DNA of 64,000 bases from Agapetus fuscipes (Eukaryota > Arthropoda > Insecta > Trichoptera > Glossosomatidae): contig OX637363.1 of the NCBI GenBank assembly GCA_951799405.1, positions 7,502,001 to 7,566,000 of the forward strand, written 5' to 3'. Positions 30,412-41,810 of this stretch are shown one piece after another. Both the position numbers and the translations under genes were made by a program. The first letter of the stretch is position 1. The number at the start of each line of letters is the position of its first letter. Below the pieces are notes generated by a model. That model did not search any database, was not told the DNA's origin, and saw only the letters and a list, made by a program, of their open reading frames with translations.

Positions 30412-30940
30412 CGCAACTAAGCTACACATATTGTGTAACTTCTTGCCTGCGTTATCCTATATAGAAAATTAGTTGTTAAGTTACTTGTTATCATATATAG
30501 AAAAACCCTATTGCAAATAAGACGGCTACGTACTTACCCTAAAGTTGTCGTTTTTTTTAAAGTACTTACACACGTGTGTGTCTGAAAATCTAGGCCCCTT
30601 GTTCATAAAAAGATTTAATTTTTAAACAAGCTGATTAAGTAGTTTTTTCTTTATTAAAAGCGAGCTTGCAAACGCAACTAAGCTACACATATAGTGTAAG
30701 GGGGCCGGCCTCACACCAGCCACTTTCAGTTGCAGTGGGGGTTTTCTCAGCTCCCGGAGCTGCTGATTCTCATTTATTGTGAAGGCTAAGTAAACCTTGC
30801 CAGTATTTATTTTGGGTTTGAAATAGACACCGAAATGAGAAATCATTTCTGACACCCTCGGTGGGGTTCGAAGTGTTCGAACCCTTGCTCTCGGCATGGA
30901 ATGCAAGCATTCTACCAACTGAGCTATCGACCGGACTTTT
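30412..30940 (-). repeat. SINE-B tail piece and separate SINE-B copy
   Basis: 30412-30460 is a lone 3' end (AACTAAGCTACACATATTG). 30672-30940 is a longer minus-strand copy with tRNA-like head (AGTCCGGTCGATAGCTCAGT). Its B box is disturbed by a short duplication (TTCGAAGTGTTCGAACCC on the plus strand), and the body carries an internal deletion. Confidence 0.78.
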
Positions 30941-31017
30941 TACGGACCGGACCGGACTTTTTACGATTTTTGACCAATAAAACTTGTCCAAAATGATACC
31001 GTGGTAAGTTGAGGGTT

Positions 31018-31106
31018 GTTGGTTCACATGCAAGAAGTGTTAGCGCGCACTTGGACGTATCTGCTTGTGGGAATACATTTAGTATGAATTTTAAATGTTA
31101 ATTTGC
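31018..31106 (+). repeat. RL3 3' half
   Basis: Words GGTTCACATGCAAGAAGTG, GTATCTGCTTGTGGGAAT and AATTTGCAACCTGGATTATAG match the RL3 3' half. The 5' half is missing. Confidence 0.65.
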
Positions 31107-31909
31107 AACCTGGATTATAGATCTTTGGATCGTGATTAGTAGTACTTACTGCAAAACATCTTTATGAACTATTTTTATTATTATTATATGTGCCAATTAA
31201 TTGTGTTGATTTTTTTTTATGCCAGGCATATAGTCTAGGAAAAAAACTGACACGCAAGATTGATCGTCTGTAGGTGGCATTAGAAGCACAGGTTAAATAG
31301 TAGAAGCCATAAAACTCTGTGCTTTCTCGCGGGCCAAATGAAGCACTCGGCGCTTTCAAAAACACCTGCGGAGCGGCAATTAAGACCTGGAGCTTTGAAT
31401 CACTTGAAAAAATTAACCCAATTCCTGAAAAAAAAGGGCTTGAAGGAGGGGGCGGTAATTTTCAGCAACAAGAAATGAGTAATTGAATCAGGGCTTATTA
31501 GATTATTCCAAGAAATGGACTGAATTTGGAAATCATAACTTTTTCTCGGCGAGAAAACGTCACACTTGTATGTGGCAGCACTCCTTACCAGTTTCAGGGT
31601 CTTCTAAAGCTTGAAATCATTCTAGATCCGCTAGAATCAAAGAGAAGATTTTTGTTATTATACGAGTACAATTAATTAACGCAACAACTGTTCGCTTCTG
31701 TTGAAGTTCGCTTTTTTGATAAATTCTTGAATTTTTAAATGTTTTTTTAGCTTATGATGAATGTTTTCATTACTAAATCAAAATATATTAAAACACTTGT
31801 TTAAAATAATATTTTTAGTGTTTACAAAATAAAGTAAAACATTTTTATAATTAAGATTATTTTCACTTTTTTCTTTACACACTCAAAAAAAAATTAAGTT
31901 AATTTAAAC
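31107..31909. other. No gene seen
   Basis: Unassigned AT-rich sequence just outside the DNA transposon that follows. Short frames only. Confidence 0.45.
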
Positions 31910-31917
31910 TTATGTAT

Positions 31918-34445
31918 TAAGGTGGATCGAAATCGTTTTTTTGGGAATTTCGATTTTGCGTTTGGCCAAAAGCTGCTCTATATCAATACAAACAATAAAT
32001 TGTACCACCATAAGGTCGAAATATTTGATCTTATACTGCCCCAAAGCCTCGAAAAGTTAATAAAAATCATAAAAACTGCTATATACTTAACATTTTCTTT
32101 TGTTTATTAAGAAAAAAATAATTGTAGTAAAATGAAGTTCAAATTTAAGCACAAAGCATGATTTTCTATAAATGATAGAAAAAAGACCCGTTTATGGCAA
32201 AAAAAAATGAAAAAATGGCAATCAACAGAAGTATAGAAAATAGTGATTTTAAGAGAATTGGTAATTTTTCTTTAAATTGAAAAAAGGCATTATTTGTCGC
32301 GATTCCAGGTTTCTTTTAATGAATTCATCTCTTCTGATAAGACCGCAAACAGCAGCTGAAGTTTTTCTTACAATTTTTACTAATCTTTCAGTGGCTAACG
32401 TGTAGAAAGGAAAATGGAAATGGCTTGAGATTAGTTCGTCAGCAAGCGGTGGATTTTCTTAACAACGTGATGTTAATTCACCGTTCATAAATTTTATAAC
32501 AGGCGGCTTGGCCACATTATTTTCGTGCCAGTTTATAAGGTTTTTATAATTGTCTGCATCAAAATCAAGTTTTGGCCGATCGTAGTTCGAATTCTCAAAA
32601 TTATTTCCTGTCGCGTTTCAATATTCTTCACAAGGCTAGAACTCATAAAAAGGCAAAGCAAGTAAGATGTTTTTTATATGATTGTAATATCCATTTCTCT
32701 GTATCACAGGATGTAGTATCTGCTTTAAATTATCTGTCAAATATCGCGACATTTAGATTGTCTTGTGTAAGTGTCTAGCACCATTAATGCAATGTGGTTA
32801 GTTTTGATGTAAGACCACATAAGAGCGTCCACTTTCATTATATAATTGATAATATTAACAGCTTGTCAGATGGTTAAAAAAAAAAACATAAAGCCGTAGT
32901 ATTCTGTGAGCCATCTTTAATGCACTAGTTTTCCAGTGTTTCTTTTTAATAAGCTTTGAGAACAATATCCAGACTTTATAGTTATTCTCCGTTCAATAGG
33001 TAGATCACATTGGATAGGTAGAATCGAGACTATTGGAAGCTTTTCACAACTTTTTAATACCTTTTCTATGGGTCCAGAGTAACTTCTTAGTCCAATTGTA
33101 CAACCATCAATATATTCAAATAATTGGCGCGGCAGTTCGTTGGCATGGAGTTGACAAATACACCACTGCAGCAGTTTTACTAGATATTTTAAGTTTTTTG
33201 GAATGAATTTACCAATTCCATCTGTATTAACAATAGTTCTATCACGTCCGATTACAGCAAAAAGGATGACATTGATATTTTTACTGATTAAAATATCCAT
33301 AATTTTTCTTTTTATTATTGCTGCTTTTCCAGTGCTTAAAGAAATATGACCAATGTACTGTGACCTTGCGTCCTTAAGTAAACTAATACGCTCCTCTATA
33401 ATTATATTTCTCTCATGATCCACCATATTAAAGGTTTTATTTTTACGTCCATCAAAGTATAAACCCAAATCTTAGTAATCAGAATCAACGGTCACACCGC
33501 TGAACTTAGTTATTTGCTTTTCACGGGCTCTTCTAATTTTATTTTGATCGAAAACTTTGGATGAATATTTGTCTGAAATAATACCAACGCTTTGTTGCCA
33601 AAACAAGAGCAGCTTCAGCCTTATTGGAAATGCCAAATTTATCCACAGGTTTTTCCAGTATGCCAAGGTCAATATTTTTTAATGAATATGAATACGAAAT
33701 TTGAGGTAGCGGTCTCTGAAGTGCTAGTTTTACTATTACTGTTGATACTGGTTGTTGAGAGACATCAGTTGATAGGTCAGACAGATTTGGCAATGAACTT
33801 GTATCTTTTTCTTTGTATGGTTAATATTTCTGTTTCCGGTTTAGCTTTTTTTAAATTTCACGCAGCAGTTTTCAAATCAACACTCCTTATGATCATTTAT
33901 CTTTTGGTTCTTTGATCAATCAGAATATTTTTCAGTTATCGGTACTTTAAGATGTTTTGCATAGTTAAATGAAGCCAATCTGTTGCATTAACACGCTGAT
34001 ATATTAAAAAATACACTTAAGATCTCTCGTAAATTTGTATGTGCAAAAAATATGAGTGGCGTACAACTATAGTTACATCTCTGAGAGCACCGAATTAGTG
34101 ACGCGCGTCTGCGCGGAGTAACAAAGTTAGGGGGTGCCTCCACCCATCCCTCTCAAATTACAAGATACCAAACACGTAATGATAACTATTTCATTCATTT
34201 TAAAGAAACAAAATTATATTTCGTTTGATTTTATCTAATACTTGATTCTTAAACACAGGGGTAAAAATGAGTAGTTTTATGTATTTTTGTAATTTTTCTG
34301 ATGACTTGGGGCAGTATAATAAATTAATATTTTGATAAGATTTTTTTTTATATCAGATACTCACCCCATAGAGCAACTGTTCTGCATAACGCAATTACGA
34401 AAAAATGATTTTTATTTTTTTCCATACATACAGCGATCCACCTTA
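31918..34445. mobile_element. 2.5-kb DNA transposon with 8-bp target duplication
   Basis: The ends are perfect 12-bp inverted repeats TAAGGTGGATCG, flanked on both sides by TTATGTAT (31910-31917 and 34446-34453). Similarity between the arms continues imperfectly for about 150-190 bp: TATACTGCCCCAA occurs at about 32033 and, in complement, near 34310, and TGCTCTAT occurs in both arms. The interior holds a broken transposase-like frame on the minus strand. The 8-bp duplication is compatible with hAT, P or Merlin-type elements, but the terminal bases fit none obviously. Confidence 0.82.
32917..33793 (-). pseudogene. Transposase-like protein of the 2.5-kb element, broken
   Basis: Minus-strand segments in order: SLKNIDLGILEKPVDKFGI and SNKAEAALVLATK (frame 33793-33539). 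After a frameshift near 33600, IISDKYSSKVFDQNKIRRAR follows in the frame 33672-33474. An in-frame TAA at 33472-33474 comes next, then LGLYFDGRKNKTFNMVDHER, YIGHISLSTGKAAIIKRK, LLQWCICQLHANELPRQLFE and YIDGCTIGLRSYSGPIEK (to 32917). The LQW-CLLHANELP...DG.T.GP..FSGPI.K pattern recalls an uncharacterised repeat-encoded protein family that I remember from arthropods and other invertebrates; I cannot confirm the name. Acidic catalytic residues were not assigned. Confidence 0.65.
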
Positions 34446-34453
34446 TTATGTAT

Positions 34454-34924
34454 ACAGTACGAAAATAATTTGAGTAATTAAATTAAATAAACCTCGAATT
34501 CTCACAAAATTCTCTGCGTTAATTTTTAACCGTGGAGCGTAGATATTTAAACCGTAGCTTTTCGGGGCGCAGAACAAATTGACTACGAAAGCCTCGTAGA
34601 GCTTATTCGTTCGTAGACCACTTCAAAGCGTTTCAGCCCTCTGCCATATTGCTACGTTTTACGGTAGATTAAAGTAAATACAGAGGTAGCCACAAAAATT
34701 TAGCGAAGTTTTTTTTTCTGGCCTAATTAAAACCGCCATGGTTTAAGGTCAGTTGTTTTGGCTCTAGTTTAATGGATAAAAAAATGCTTGATCTAAGTTG
34801 AAATTGGACTCACATATAATTTTGTTCTTACTGAAAAAAATATCCCAGACCTATTCATGTACCTTTTTTATATTATTTAATTGATATTAATTAAATAGAT
34901 TTTCTCCTTAAAGCTAAACCTGTA
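34454..34924. other. No gene seen
   Basis: AT-rich unassigned sequence. Confidence 0.45.
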
Positions 34925-35101
34925 AATTTACTCAGCCTTCACAAGAAATGAGTACCAGCTCCTTCAGTAGCTGGGAAACCCCTACTTCAACTGAAGTGGT
35001 TGGCGTTAGGCCGGCCCCTTTAACTGTAAAAGTAAATAGGTTCCACTCGTCACATGCAAGAAGACAAGAAGTTTTACTATATGTGAAGCTTAGTTGCATT
35101 A
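34925..35101 (+). repeat. SINE-B, 5' truncated
   Basis: TTTACTCAGCCTTCACAAGA, GAAGTGGTTGGCGTTAGGCC and GTGAAGCTTAGTTGCATT match the SINE-B body and end. The head is missing. Confidence 0.8.
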
Positions 35102-35423
35102 TGTTTTATAGTTTTAGCAGTAGTTAATTATCTGCTAGTTAATGTCTTTTCTTGGAGCTGCTTTATCTCCTGAGAGGTTTATTACTTAATGAATATGATG
35201 CCATTTTATAAACAGTCCCCCGCCACACTCAAGACCGCTAAAAAGTTTAGGCCGGAGTCACGACCGTTTGACAGATTTACAAATAATAACTAATTTTAAA
35301 GTCAATTATGCTTTTCGGATATTGACGAACCGTTATGGGAGATCTTACATGATTCTCGACGTTTCATTGTGACGTAGCCAACGTCTTCAGAAGGCACCCT
35401 CTCTGCACGACGACTGAGGATTA
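35102..35423. other. No gene seen
   Basis: Unassigned. 35280-35400 contains TTCAGAAGGCACCCTC and GACGTAGCCAACG, possibly a hairpin-element arm, but no partner arm was found. Confidence 0.4.
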
Positions 35424-35655
35424 TCTGTATGCTCAAACCCTCCTCATACCCGTCCTGCATGTATGTGTCAGAAGGACCCACAGCAAATGGACGCTCATAC
35501 AAAGCCATATTTTTTCTCAAGTCGCGGAAGGCCTTCCTTTGAAGTCAAAGCAACGGCACTACAAAAAAAACATGATTCAAAAAGTAAGTTCGATGTTACT
35601 GAAGCTAATAGCATACCACGGGTGACACTCTTTGTAGGATTGTTGCTAGATCACT
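35424..35655 (-). repeat. R1-like LINE 3' UTR fragment
   Basis: Matches 3200-3465 closely (CTCAAACCCTCCTC, GTGTCAGAAGGACCCACAGC, TACTGAAGCTAATAGCATAC). It is interrupted at 35655, where another LINE piece begins. Confidence 0.75.
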
Positions 35656-35905
35656 TTCACATTGAAAGATGCACTAGTTACAGGTACCTGGGATGTGTGG
35701 TCAACGAAAAGTGGGACATGTGTAAAGAAGTCAGAAGCAGACTAGAGCAAACCCGAAATGTCTTCGCTAAAATGAGCAAATTACTGCTGTGCCGAAATTT
35801 AAGCCTTGAACTCCGGAAGCGCATAGTGAGGTGCTACGTTTTCCCAATCGCTCTGTATGGTATGGAGGGATGGACTCTCACGCAGACACTGGAGAGACGA
35901 AACTA
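35656..35905 (+). pseudogene. RTE-like LINE reverse-transcriptase thumb fragment (RTE-E)
   Basis: Encodes YRYLGCVVNEKWDMCKEVRS, then RNVFAKMSKLLLCRNLSLEL and RCYVFPIALYGMEGWTL, the post-catalytic YLG and LYG-E-WTL motifs of RTE-type reverse transcriptases. Both ends are truncated. Its amino-acid sequence differs from RTE-A, -B and -C, so it is another family. Confidence 0.8.
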
Positions 35906-35977
35906 GATCAGTGAAGAATACGAGTACAATAAACATAATAATGAGAAGAAGACTAAAAATAGAGGTTTGTTTTGGTT

Positions 35978-36165
35978 TATTTGGTTTGAGGCCGACCACC
36001 CATACTTAAAAGTTGAAATTGTGCTTTATTTTGCCAATGTCACCCTTATTTCAGGGAAAGTCGGCAAAAGTTGCAGGGCTTAAGTTCAATTAAGGTTTGT
36101 AAAATTTGTAAGTACCCATGCACAATATTGTGTAAGCGCGATCTTATGCATTTTAAATGTTAATA
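35978..36165 (+). repeat. RL3, degraded copy
   Basis: GAGGCCGACCACCCATAC, TTTCAGGGAAAGTCGGCAAA and TGTAAGCGCGATCTTATGC match RL3. The termini are lost. Confidence 0.7.
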
Positions 36166-36228
36166 TTGAATTCCCGGGAGACCAATCACATGACATCTTG
36201 TGAACATGATTTAATATAAAGCTTACTT

Positions 36229-36399
36229 ATATTAATCAAATTACCAAAGTTCCAATTCACTTTTAACAATTTTATTTCTGTCTAGCACTTTCACCTACAA
36301 GGCATCATCAGGACAATGACAATTCGTTCTAGGCGAAAGTGCTAGACAGAAATAAAATTGTAAAAAGTGAATTGGAACTTTGTTAATTTGATTAATATG
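36229..36399. mobile_element. Hairpin element with hammerhead-like core
   Basis: A 171-bp foldback: ATATTAATCAAATTACCAAA at the left pairs with the complement at the right end, over arms of about 65 bp with few mismatches. On the minus strand the loop side reads CTGATGATGCCTTGTAGGT then GAAAGTGCTAG (36311-36282), a CUGAUGA/GAAA arrangement. The right end overlaps the ATG-repeat tail of the adjoining L2-like fragment. Confidence 0.75.
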
Positions 36400-36661
36400 A
36401 TGATGATGAGTTGATGATTTCTTTATAGCGCCGTTTCGTGATGTATTCACTCAAAGGGCGCTGGTGCAAACGATGCCAGAAATTTGCTTGTCTTCAGTGC
36501 ATTCCGGAACTTTCCATGGTCCTCTAGCTCTCTCACATGATGTGGCAGGTGGTTCCAGGCCAGAGGGCCAGCAACTGCAAATGCACGCTCTCCAAACACT
36601 GTGTTAACTCTTCTTATAGGTTCTTCAATCCTTGATTTGGCTCCAGTCTCAGCCGAGCGCA
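36400..36661 (-). pseudogene. L2/CR1-type LINE C-terminal fragment
   Basis: The minus strand encodes LRSAETGAKSRIEEPIRRVN, AFAVAGPLAWNHLPHHVREL and LKTSKFLASFAPAP, almost the same as 15215-15553. The TGATGATGATGA tail is at 36397-36410. It is truncated at 36661. Confidence 0.85.
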
Positions 36662-37052
36662 GATACAATATAGACAAAATATACAATGGACTTTCACTGT
36701 ATAAACCACCAAACCCTTTAAAATATTAAAACTTACTTTCCTGTAGTCTGGTAGGAACTTGGCTATCATAATTTGCCCCATAGCTGTGTGTATAATCTCA
36801 GTATTTTTTTTTATGTTTACCCTGAGAGTGTCCTACTTACCTACTTGTACATATAAGAGTTCGCAGAAACTTTGCTGGTCTTGCTAACTTTCAAAAATAC
36901 AATTTATCACCCACAAGTATTTAATTTCACTCCCTTAGCGACATGCTGGGATTTTTTTTATGATATTGGTTTTAAAACTTGGATCCCTCATTTTTTTCTA
37001 TTAGACTCTGTATGTTTTTTGCACGAATATTCTAAATTTGTATTTTTATCGT
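36662..37052. other. No gene seen
   Basis: AT-rich unassigned sequence. Confidence 0.45.
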
Positions 37053-37582
37053 GAATGAATGGGATATCCAGAGTCATAATAAAAGGAGAGCTTGTATGAA
37101 AAAGGTTATGACTCTGGATGAAATGAAAGTAGTATGCAAGGACAGAAAGAAATGGCGGTTGATCTGTAATGCTGGCGTTTAAGTCTGAGGCTTTAAAACA
37201 AAATCACTTTTTTATAGAATACATATGTTTAGTAGCTTTTCAATTTTTTTACTGTTTGATTGTTCAGTGATTATTTGTTTGTTTTTTTTATACTCAAATG
37301 TAATTAATTGCTTGTATTCCTTGACTTATAGGTTAGTATGAGGCTGACCACCCATACTGTAAAAAATGGTTCACTTTGCCAGTGTCACCCCTGTTTCAGA
37401 GAAGGTCGGCAAGAGTTGCAGGGCTTATGTTCATTTGAGAATTGGGTTTTTATATTGTAAGTCCCCATGCGGCATGTGTGAGCGCGAAGTTATGCGTGTC
37501 TGCTTGTGAGAATGCATTTAATATGAATCTCAAATGATACATATCCTTGCAGCTTAGATTTAGATTTAGATTTAGATTTATC
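37053..37582 (+). mobile_element. RTE-A 3' end, 5'-truncated copy
   Basis: Starts in the coding end (NEWDIQSHNKR-equivalent, then MKKVMTLDEMKVVCKDRKKW) and passes a 3' UTR of about 135 bp. From 37317 it contains a complete RL3 segment (TTCCTTGACTTATAGG) ending in TTAGATTTAGATTTAGATTT repeats. Confidence 0.88.
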
Positions 37583-37622
37583 GTTAGTTTAGTTAACCAC
37601 AGCTCTTAACCTTCCTGGGTAA

Positions 37623-37940
37623 TCGCATCTCCTTAGCTACACATATAGTGTTACTTCTGCCGCGTTATCCCCGAAGAGTTTCGCATGTGGCGAATGGGAT
37701 CTATTTATTTTTACAGGTGCGAGGGCCGGCCTTACGCAAAACACTTCAGTTGAAGTGGGTGTTCCCAACTCCCGAGGGGGCTGGTTCTCATTTGTTGTGA
37801 AGGCTGTGTACACTATGCTGGTATTTATTTTGGGTTCGAAATAAACACAGAAACGGTAAAACATATCTTCCTCGACGACACCCACGGGGGGGATTGAACC
37901 CTTGCTCTCGGCATGGAATGCAAGCATTCTGCCAACTGAA
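37623..37940 (-). repeat. SINE-B, nearly complete
   Basis: End TTAGCTACACATATAGTG, body GGCCGGCCTTACGC and CACTTCAGTTGAAGTGGG. The B box is mutated (GGTTCAATCCC) and the head is cut at GTTCAGTTGGCAGAATGC by the adjoining MITE-D fragment. Confidence 0.8.
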
Positions 37941-37942
37941 CA

Positions 37943-38070
37943 AAACAATACTTCGAAAACGCAGTTTTTTGCTTTGGCATAAACGATAAAAAAAAAATCG
38001 TCGTAGAGCCATGGGAGTGAGCGCATTAGAAAGAGCAGAACTTTTTTCAGTAGGATAGCATTCATAACTT
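37943..38070 (-). repeat. MITE-D fragment
   Basis: Shares GAGCGCATTAGAAAGAGCAG, AGTAGGATAGCATTCATAAC and TTCGAAAACGCAGTT with the inverted sense of 14520-14680. One terminus is lost. Confidence 0.7.
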
Positions 38071-38459
38071 ATCTTCGACCAAAACGATGATTATGCTCTA
38101 TTTCAATTATAAACAAGACAGAATAAGGAAACAAAATAGCTTAATTATTTATTGAACTAAAACCGTTTAACGAAAAACAGTTCCTCTCTATTTGTTTGTT
38201 TCCCTGCATGAGGTTGTAGCATTTTTATGAATTACGAGTAACATAAACACTAGGCAAGTTCGGCAGCTTGTTTATCCTCTTGCTTGTTATTTATCCCGGC
38301 ATACTTTGAACTTTACGATGTTGTACTAAGCTGAGAATATAACTTTATTTATAAATAAAACATTTACATACAAGAAGGACGCTCCCAAATAAACGAGGAG
38401 CGTTTATAATCAGGATAAAGGAGGAACACCAGAGAGGACTACAACTCGCAGAAATCAAA
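38071..38459. other. No gene seen
   Basis: AT-rich unassigned sequence. Confidence 0.45.
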
Positions 38460-38698
38460 CGGTGCTATTCTTAGACATTTTAGTCGTCCGTTGAGCCCTC
38501 GCTTTGACAAACTAATGATGCATTTGTATGAAGACCTGTCAATCCAAGATGACCGCAAGTGAACAGCTGATTAGTCTTCATACAAATATTACCAAAATTC
38601 GGAAGGTAAGAATGCCTGTGGTGATGACACTGCCACCCCAGGCATCATTAGTTTGTCAAAGCGTGAGCTCAACGGACGACTAAAATGCCTAAGAAGCC
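38460..38698. mobile_element. MITE-E copy 1
   Basis: Inverted arms GCTATTCTTAGACATTTTAG (left) and the complement at the right, followed by CGTCCGTTGAGCC and CAAACTAATGATGC. The interior contains GACCTGTCAATCCAAGATG. Other copies are at 39127-39369 and 49683-49925. No ORF. Confidence 0.82.
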
Positions 38699-38708
38699 AT
38701 ATACTATT

Positions 38709-38840
38709 GTTCTTGACTCATAGGTTGGTATGCGGCTGACCACCCATGCTGTAGAAAATGGTTCACTTTGCCAATGTCACCCCCATTTCAGGAAAGGACG
38801 GAGGGTGTATGTCCATTTGAGATTTGAGTTTTTATATCGA
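38709..38840 (+). repeat. RL3, 5' half
   Basis: Starts GTTCTTGACTCATAGG and runs through GGAGGGTGTATGTCCATTTG, then stops at about 38840. The 3' half is missing. Confidence 0.75.
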
Positions 38841-38954
38841 CATCAAACTTCACAGGAACCATTTCGAGAATGGTTAATATGCTGAAAATTTTATGAAAAT
38901 TGGTTTATAAGTCGAAAAATAACATACATACACGCATTATATTTTAAAATATCA

Positions 38955-39123
38955 GAGCTCGTTCCCACTTGTCGGATCCGTATATTAATCGAAGGTTCCA
39001 GTGGCAGAATATTTCGGACAAAATCGGTTTCCGATAAGTGTGAACAGCTTCATAAATAATGTTCTGCCACTGGAACCTCCGATTAAAATACGGATCCGAC
39101 ACCCGAGAAGTGGGAACAAGCTC
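38955..39123. mobile_element. MITE-F, hairpin element
   Basis: 169-bp foldback with ends GAGCTCGTTCCCACTT and the complement of GAGCTTGTTCCCACTT. The arms continue with GGATCCGTAT and GGTTCCAGTGGCAGAA and are about 65 bp long. It lies 3 bp from MITE-E copy 2. Confidence 0.8.
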
Positions 39124-39126
39124 TTT

Positions 39127-39369
39127 CGGGGCTATTCTTAGACATTTTAATCGTCGGTTGAGCCCACGCTTTGACAAACTAATAATGCATTTGTATGAAG
39201 ACCTGTCAATCCAAGATGGCCGCAAGCGAACAGCTGAGTTGTTTTCATACAAATATTACAAAATTCGGTAGGTAAGAATGACCGTGGTGATGAAAGGTTC
39301 AGACTGGACACCATTTGTTTGTCAAAGCGTGGGCTCAACCGACGACTAAAATGTCTAAGAATAGCCCCG
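39127..39369. mobile_element. MITE-E copy 2
   Basis: Ends CGGGGCTATTCTTAGACATT and its exact complement; the inverted arms are about 60 bp, through CGCTTTGACAAACTAAT. Length 243 bp. A target duplication longer than 2 bp is not seen. Confidence 0.85.
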
Positions 39370-40696
39370 TTAGATTTCATAACATATGAGATCAAAAAAA
39401 TTCAAGTGGGATGATTTTCACCTGGTCGAAAGAAAAATCCAAGAATTTTTCACTTTAAACAATCCAGTTTAGCTCCGTCATGTTTTGTAAGTGGTATTTC
39501 TCTACGGAATACGTCAAGACCGGTCGGATCAGTTTAGGAAAAGTGTTCTATATCGCAAATCTAAAACTTCACGTTTAAACTCAACCACAGAGTTTAAAAA
39601 AATAATGTATGCAAACCTAAACACTCAACAGATACACTGCTTTAGTTTCCATACACATTTGTTAAACGCCATGGGTGTATTTGAGTGGGAAGTTGTATCC
39701 TTGGGGTAGAGTTGCTTGTCTTTTCAGGAGCAGGGTTATTCCCTTGCGACTTGACAATTTCAGGCTGTTTCAGTCAGTCTGAGCGCGATGCTCGTACAGT
39801 GAGGACGTGTGCGTACTCCGTTGAAATATTTCCACTCCTCACTGAAAGTGTCGATGTATTTTGCGAGCTTAAATCTGAAAAGTAACAATACAAATTGAAT
39901 ATTTAATGTTTTGTGTATTAACATGGTGGAAATTCTTTTTTATTGTAAAAATATATAATTAATAAATAAGCTATCGTTTAATTGTAACACGTAATATAAC
40001 TTTACAATTTGTTTAAAAAAAAATACAATCGTTTTCGGTCGACCATTATCAGGTATAATTAAAAGAATTGGAAGAATAGCCATAGATATTGCTGTTTTGA
40101 TCAAGAAAAAAAAATGTAAGTTAAAATATTAATTTTAAAAAATATATATTGCACAAAATGTTTCTAGTAATTTATTACTAAAAAAAGAGAATTTATTCAC
40201 AAAACTTAAAAATTATGAAAGAAATTTGCATATTTTTTCAGTAATGTTGTCATGTTAAGTACAAATTAAAATAGATTTTTCTTTGCAATAAATTTTCAAT
40301 CAAATTTCGATTACTTAACAACAAATTTAAATCTTCAAAATATTTTGTTATTTATATAATATAAACAATTTATCAATCAATGAAACAAATCAATGAATGA
40401 ATGAATGAACAAATCAATGAATGAAAAAGCTTAGATTATAGATTATAGAAACGATGGTTTACGAGAAGTTTCAACCGCGGAATAATAAACGATTTGTAAA
40501 ACTTTTGTTTTCACGTAAAAATCGACAATGTTAAAACCATGTTAAAACTGATAATGAATCTTCAAATGTAGGTAGTTAAAATAGTTTTTGTGACAAAAAA
40601 AACGTGCATTTGATTGTAACTTTGTAAGTATGGACATGACAGTTTTTTCATCATTATTTTTCTTTCCATTATTATAAAAACATATTGTTTTCAAAT
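39370..40696. other. Unassigned AT-rich stretch with small repeats
   Basis: No gene seen. 40021-40060 holds a hairpin-element fragment (minus strand CTGATAATGGTCGACC then GAAAACG). 40378-40428 is an AATGAATG-type microsatellite. 40429-40448 is an RL3-like tail (TTAGATTATAGATTATAG). Confidence 0.5.
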
Positions 40697-40893
40697 AATC
40701 TAAGCTGTAAAGAAAAATCGACGATTAAGATTCATATTTAATGCATTCCCACAAGCATACTTATAAAATTAAAACTCAAATGAACATAAACTTAGTCACT
40801 TTTGTGCCTTTCTCTGAAACAGGGGTGACACTGACAAGTGATACATTTTTTTTATGTATGGGGGTCAGCCTCATATTAACCTACAAGGCTGCA
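40697..40893 (-). repeat. RL3, degraded copy
   Basis: AATCTAAGCTGTAAAGAAA, AATGCATTCCCACAAGC, CTGAAACAGGGGTGACAC and GGTCAGCCTCATATTAACC identify RL3 on the minus strand, with many small deletions. Confidence 0.7.
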
Positions 40894-41180
40894 AGTCAAA
40901 AGAATAAAACTAAGTTATTTATCAATCATACAAAGAAGTCGGTAGAAGAAGAAGATTTTTTAAATTATTGGATGATAATTATACTTATTAATTGTAGTGT
41001 AGAAAATAGAATTTCTAATAAAAGAGACATTATCGAATTGAACTTCCTCTGACCTTTTTAAAGTTTCTTGCATGATAAGAGATCAGGGACGTTCATAGAA
41101 TTTCAAGCCTGGATAGGCAACAAAATGGAAGATCGGATATTTATTTTAAAAAACCGTATAACTAAAAAAGTAGGTATTTC

Positions 41181-41398
41181 ATAATCTATAATCTAAGTTG
41201 CAAAGATATATTTACATTCAAAACTCATATCAAATGCTTGCCCAAAAATAGACACGTGTAATTTCGTGCCTACAGATGCTGAATGTGTACTTACAAATTA
41301 AAACCAAAACTCAAATGAACATACACCCTGCAACTTTTGCCGACCTTCCCTGAAACAGGGGCGACATTGGCAAAGTGAACCATTTTTTACAATATGCT
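41181..41398 (-). repeat. RL3 copy, followed by a SINE-B scrap
   Basis: A minus-strand RL3 of the RTE-A-linked type, missing only its first ~30 bp. 41399-41437 is a short plus-strand SINE-B piece (GGCATAAGGCCGGCCC). Confidence 0.75.
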
Positions 41399-41437
41399 GG
41401 CATAAGGCCGGCCCGTTTATCTGTAAAAATAAATATT

Positions 41438-41795
41438 TTGTTTCGAACTTGGAGTAGGTACCTACATGCGCCTGTACATGCATACATAGTGTGTGAACAA
41501 TCGTATGATGGTGGTAGTGCATAGAACGGCGTTCTGGTGAGAGCGAGAAATATAAGAATGATCTGGAATATGCGAGAAATATCTCTTTTGTACCTATATA
41601 TAGGGAATGCAATGAAGCGGAGAGCGATCAGTCGCTTCAAGCATTTTGCCGTGAAGACCAATAAGCAGAGATTATCAATTGTTGTAAATTGTGAATAAAA
41701 CCGTGTAACATAAATTCTGTGAAATTAAATAATTGCAGTTTAATTAAAAGAGAACCCAGTAAAATTAATACAATATTATCCGCATAATTAATAAA
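41438..41795 (+). repeat. LTR, related to 53059-53628
   Basis: Contains a TATA box (CTATATATAGGG at about 41597), an AATAAA signal (41694) and the 3' block AATTGCAGTTTAATTAAAAG with GAGAACCCAGTAAAATTAAT. The upstream part differs from the 53-kb LTR, so this is another subfamily or a diverged copy. No internal coding region is present (solo or fragment). Confidence 0.6.
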
Positions 41796-41810
41796 ATTAA
41801 TACAATATTA

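Noticed and set aside
32572..32778. 68-codon plus-strand frame within the DNA transposon
   Set aside because: No similarity pattern and no conserved start; it lies on the strand opposite to the transposase-like remnant.
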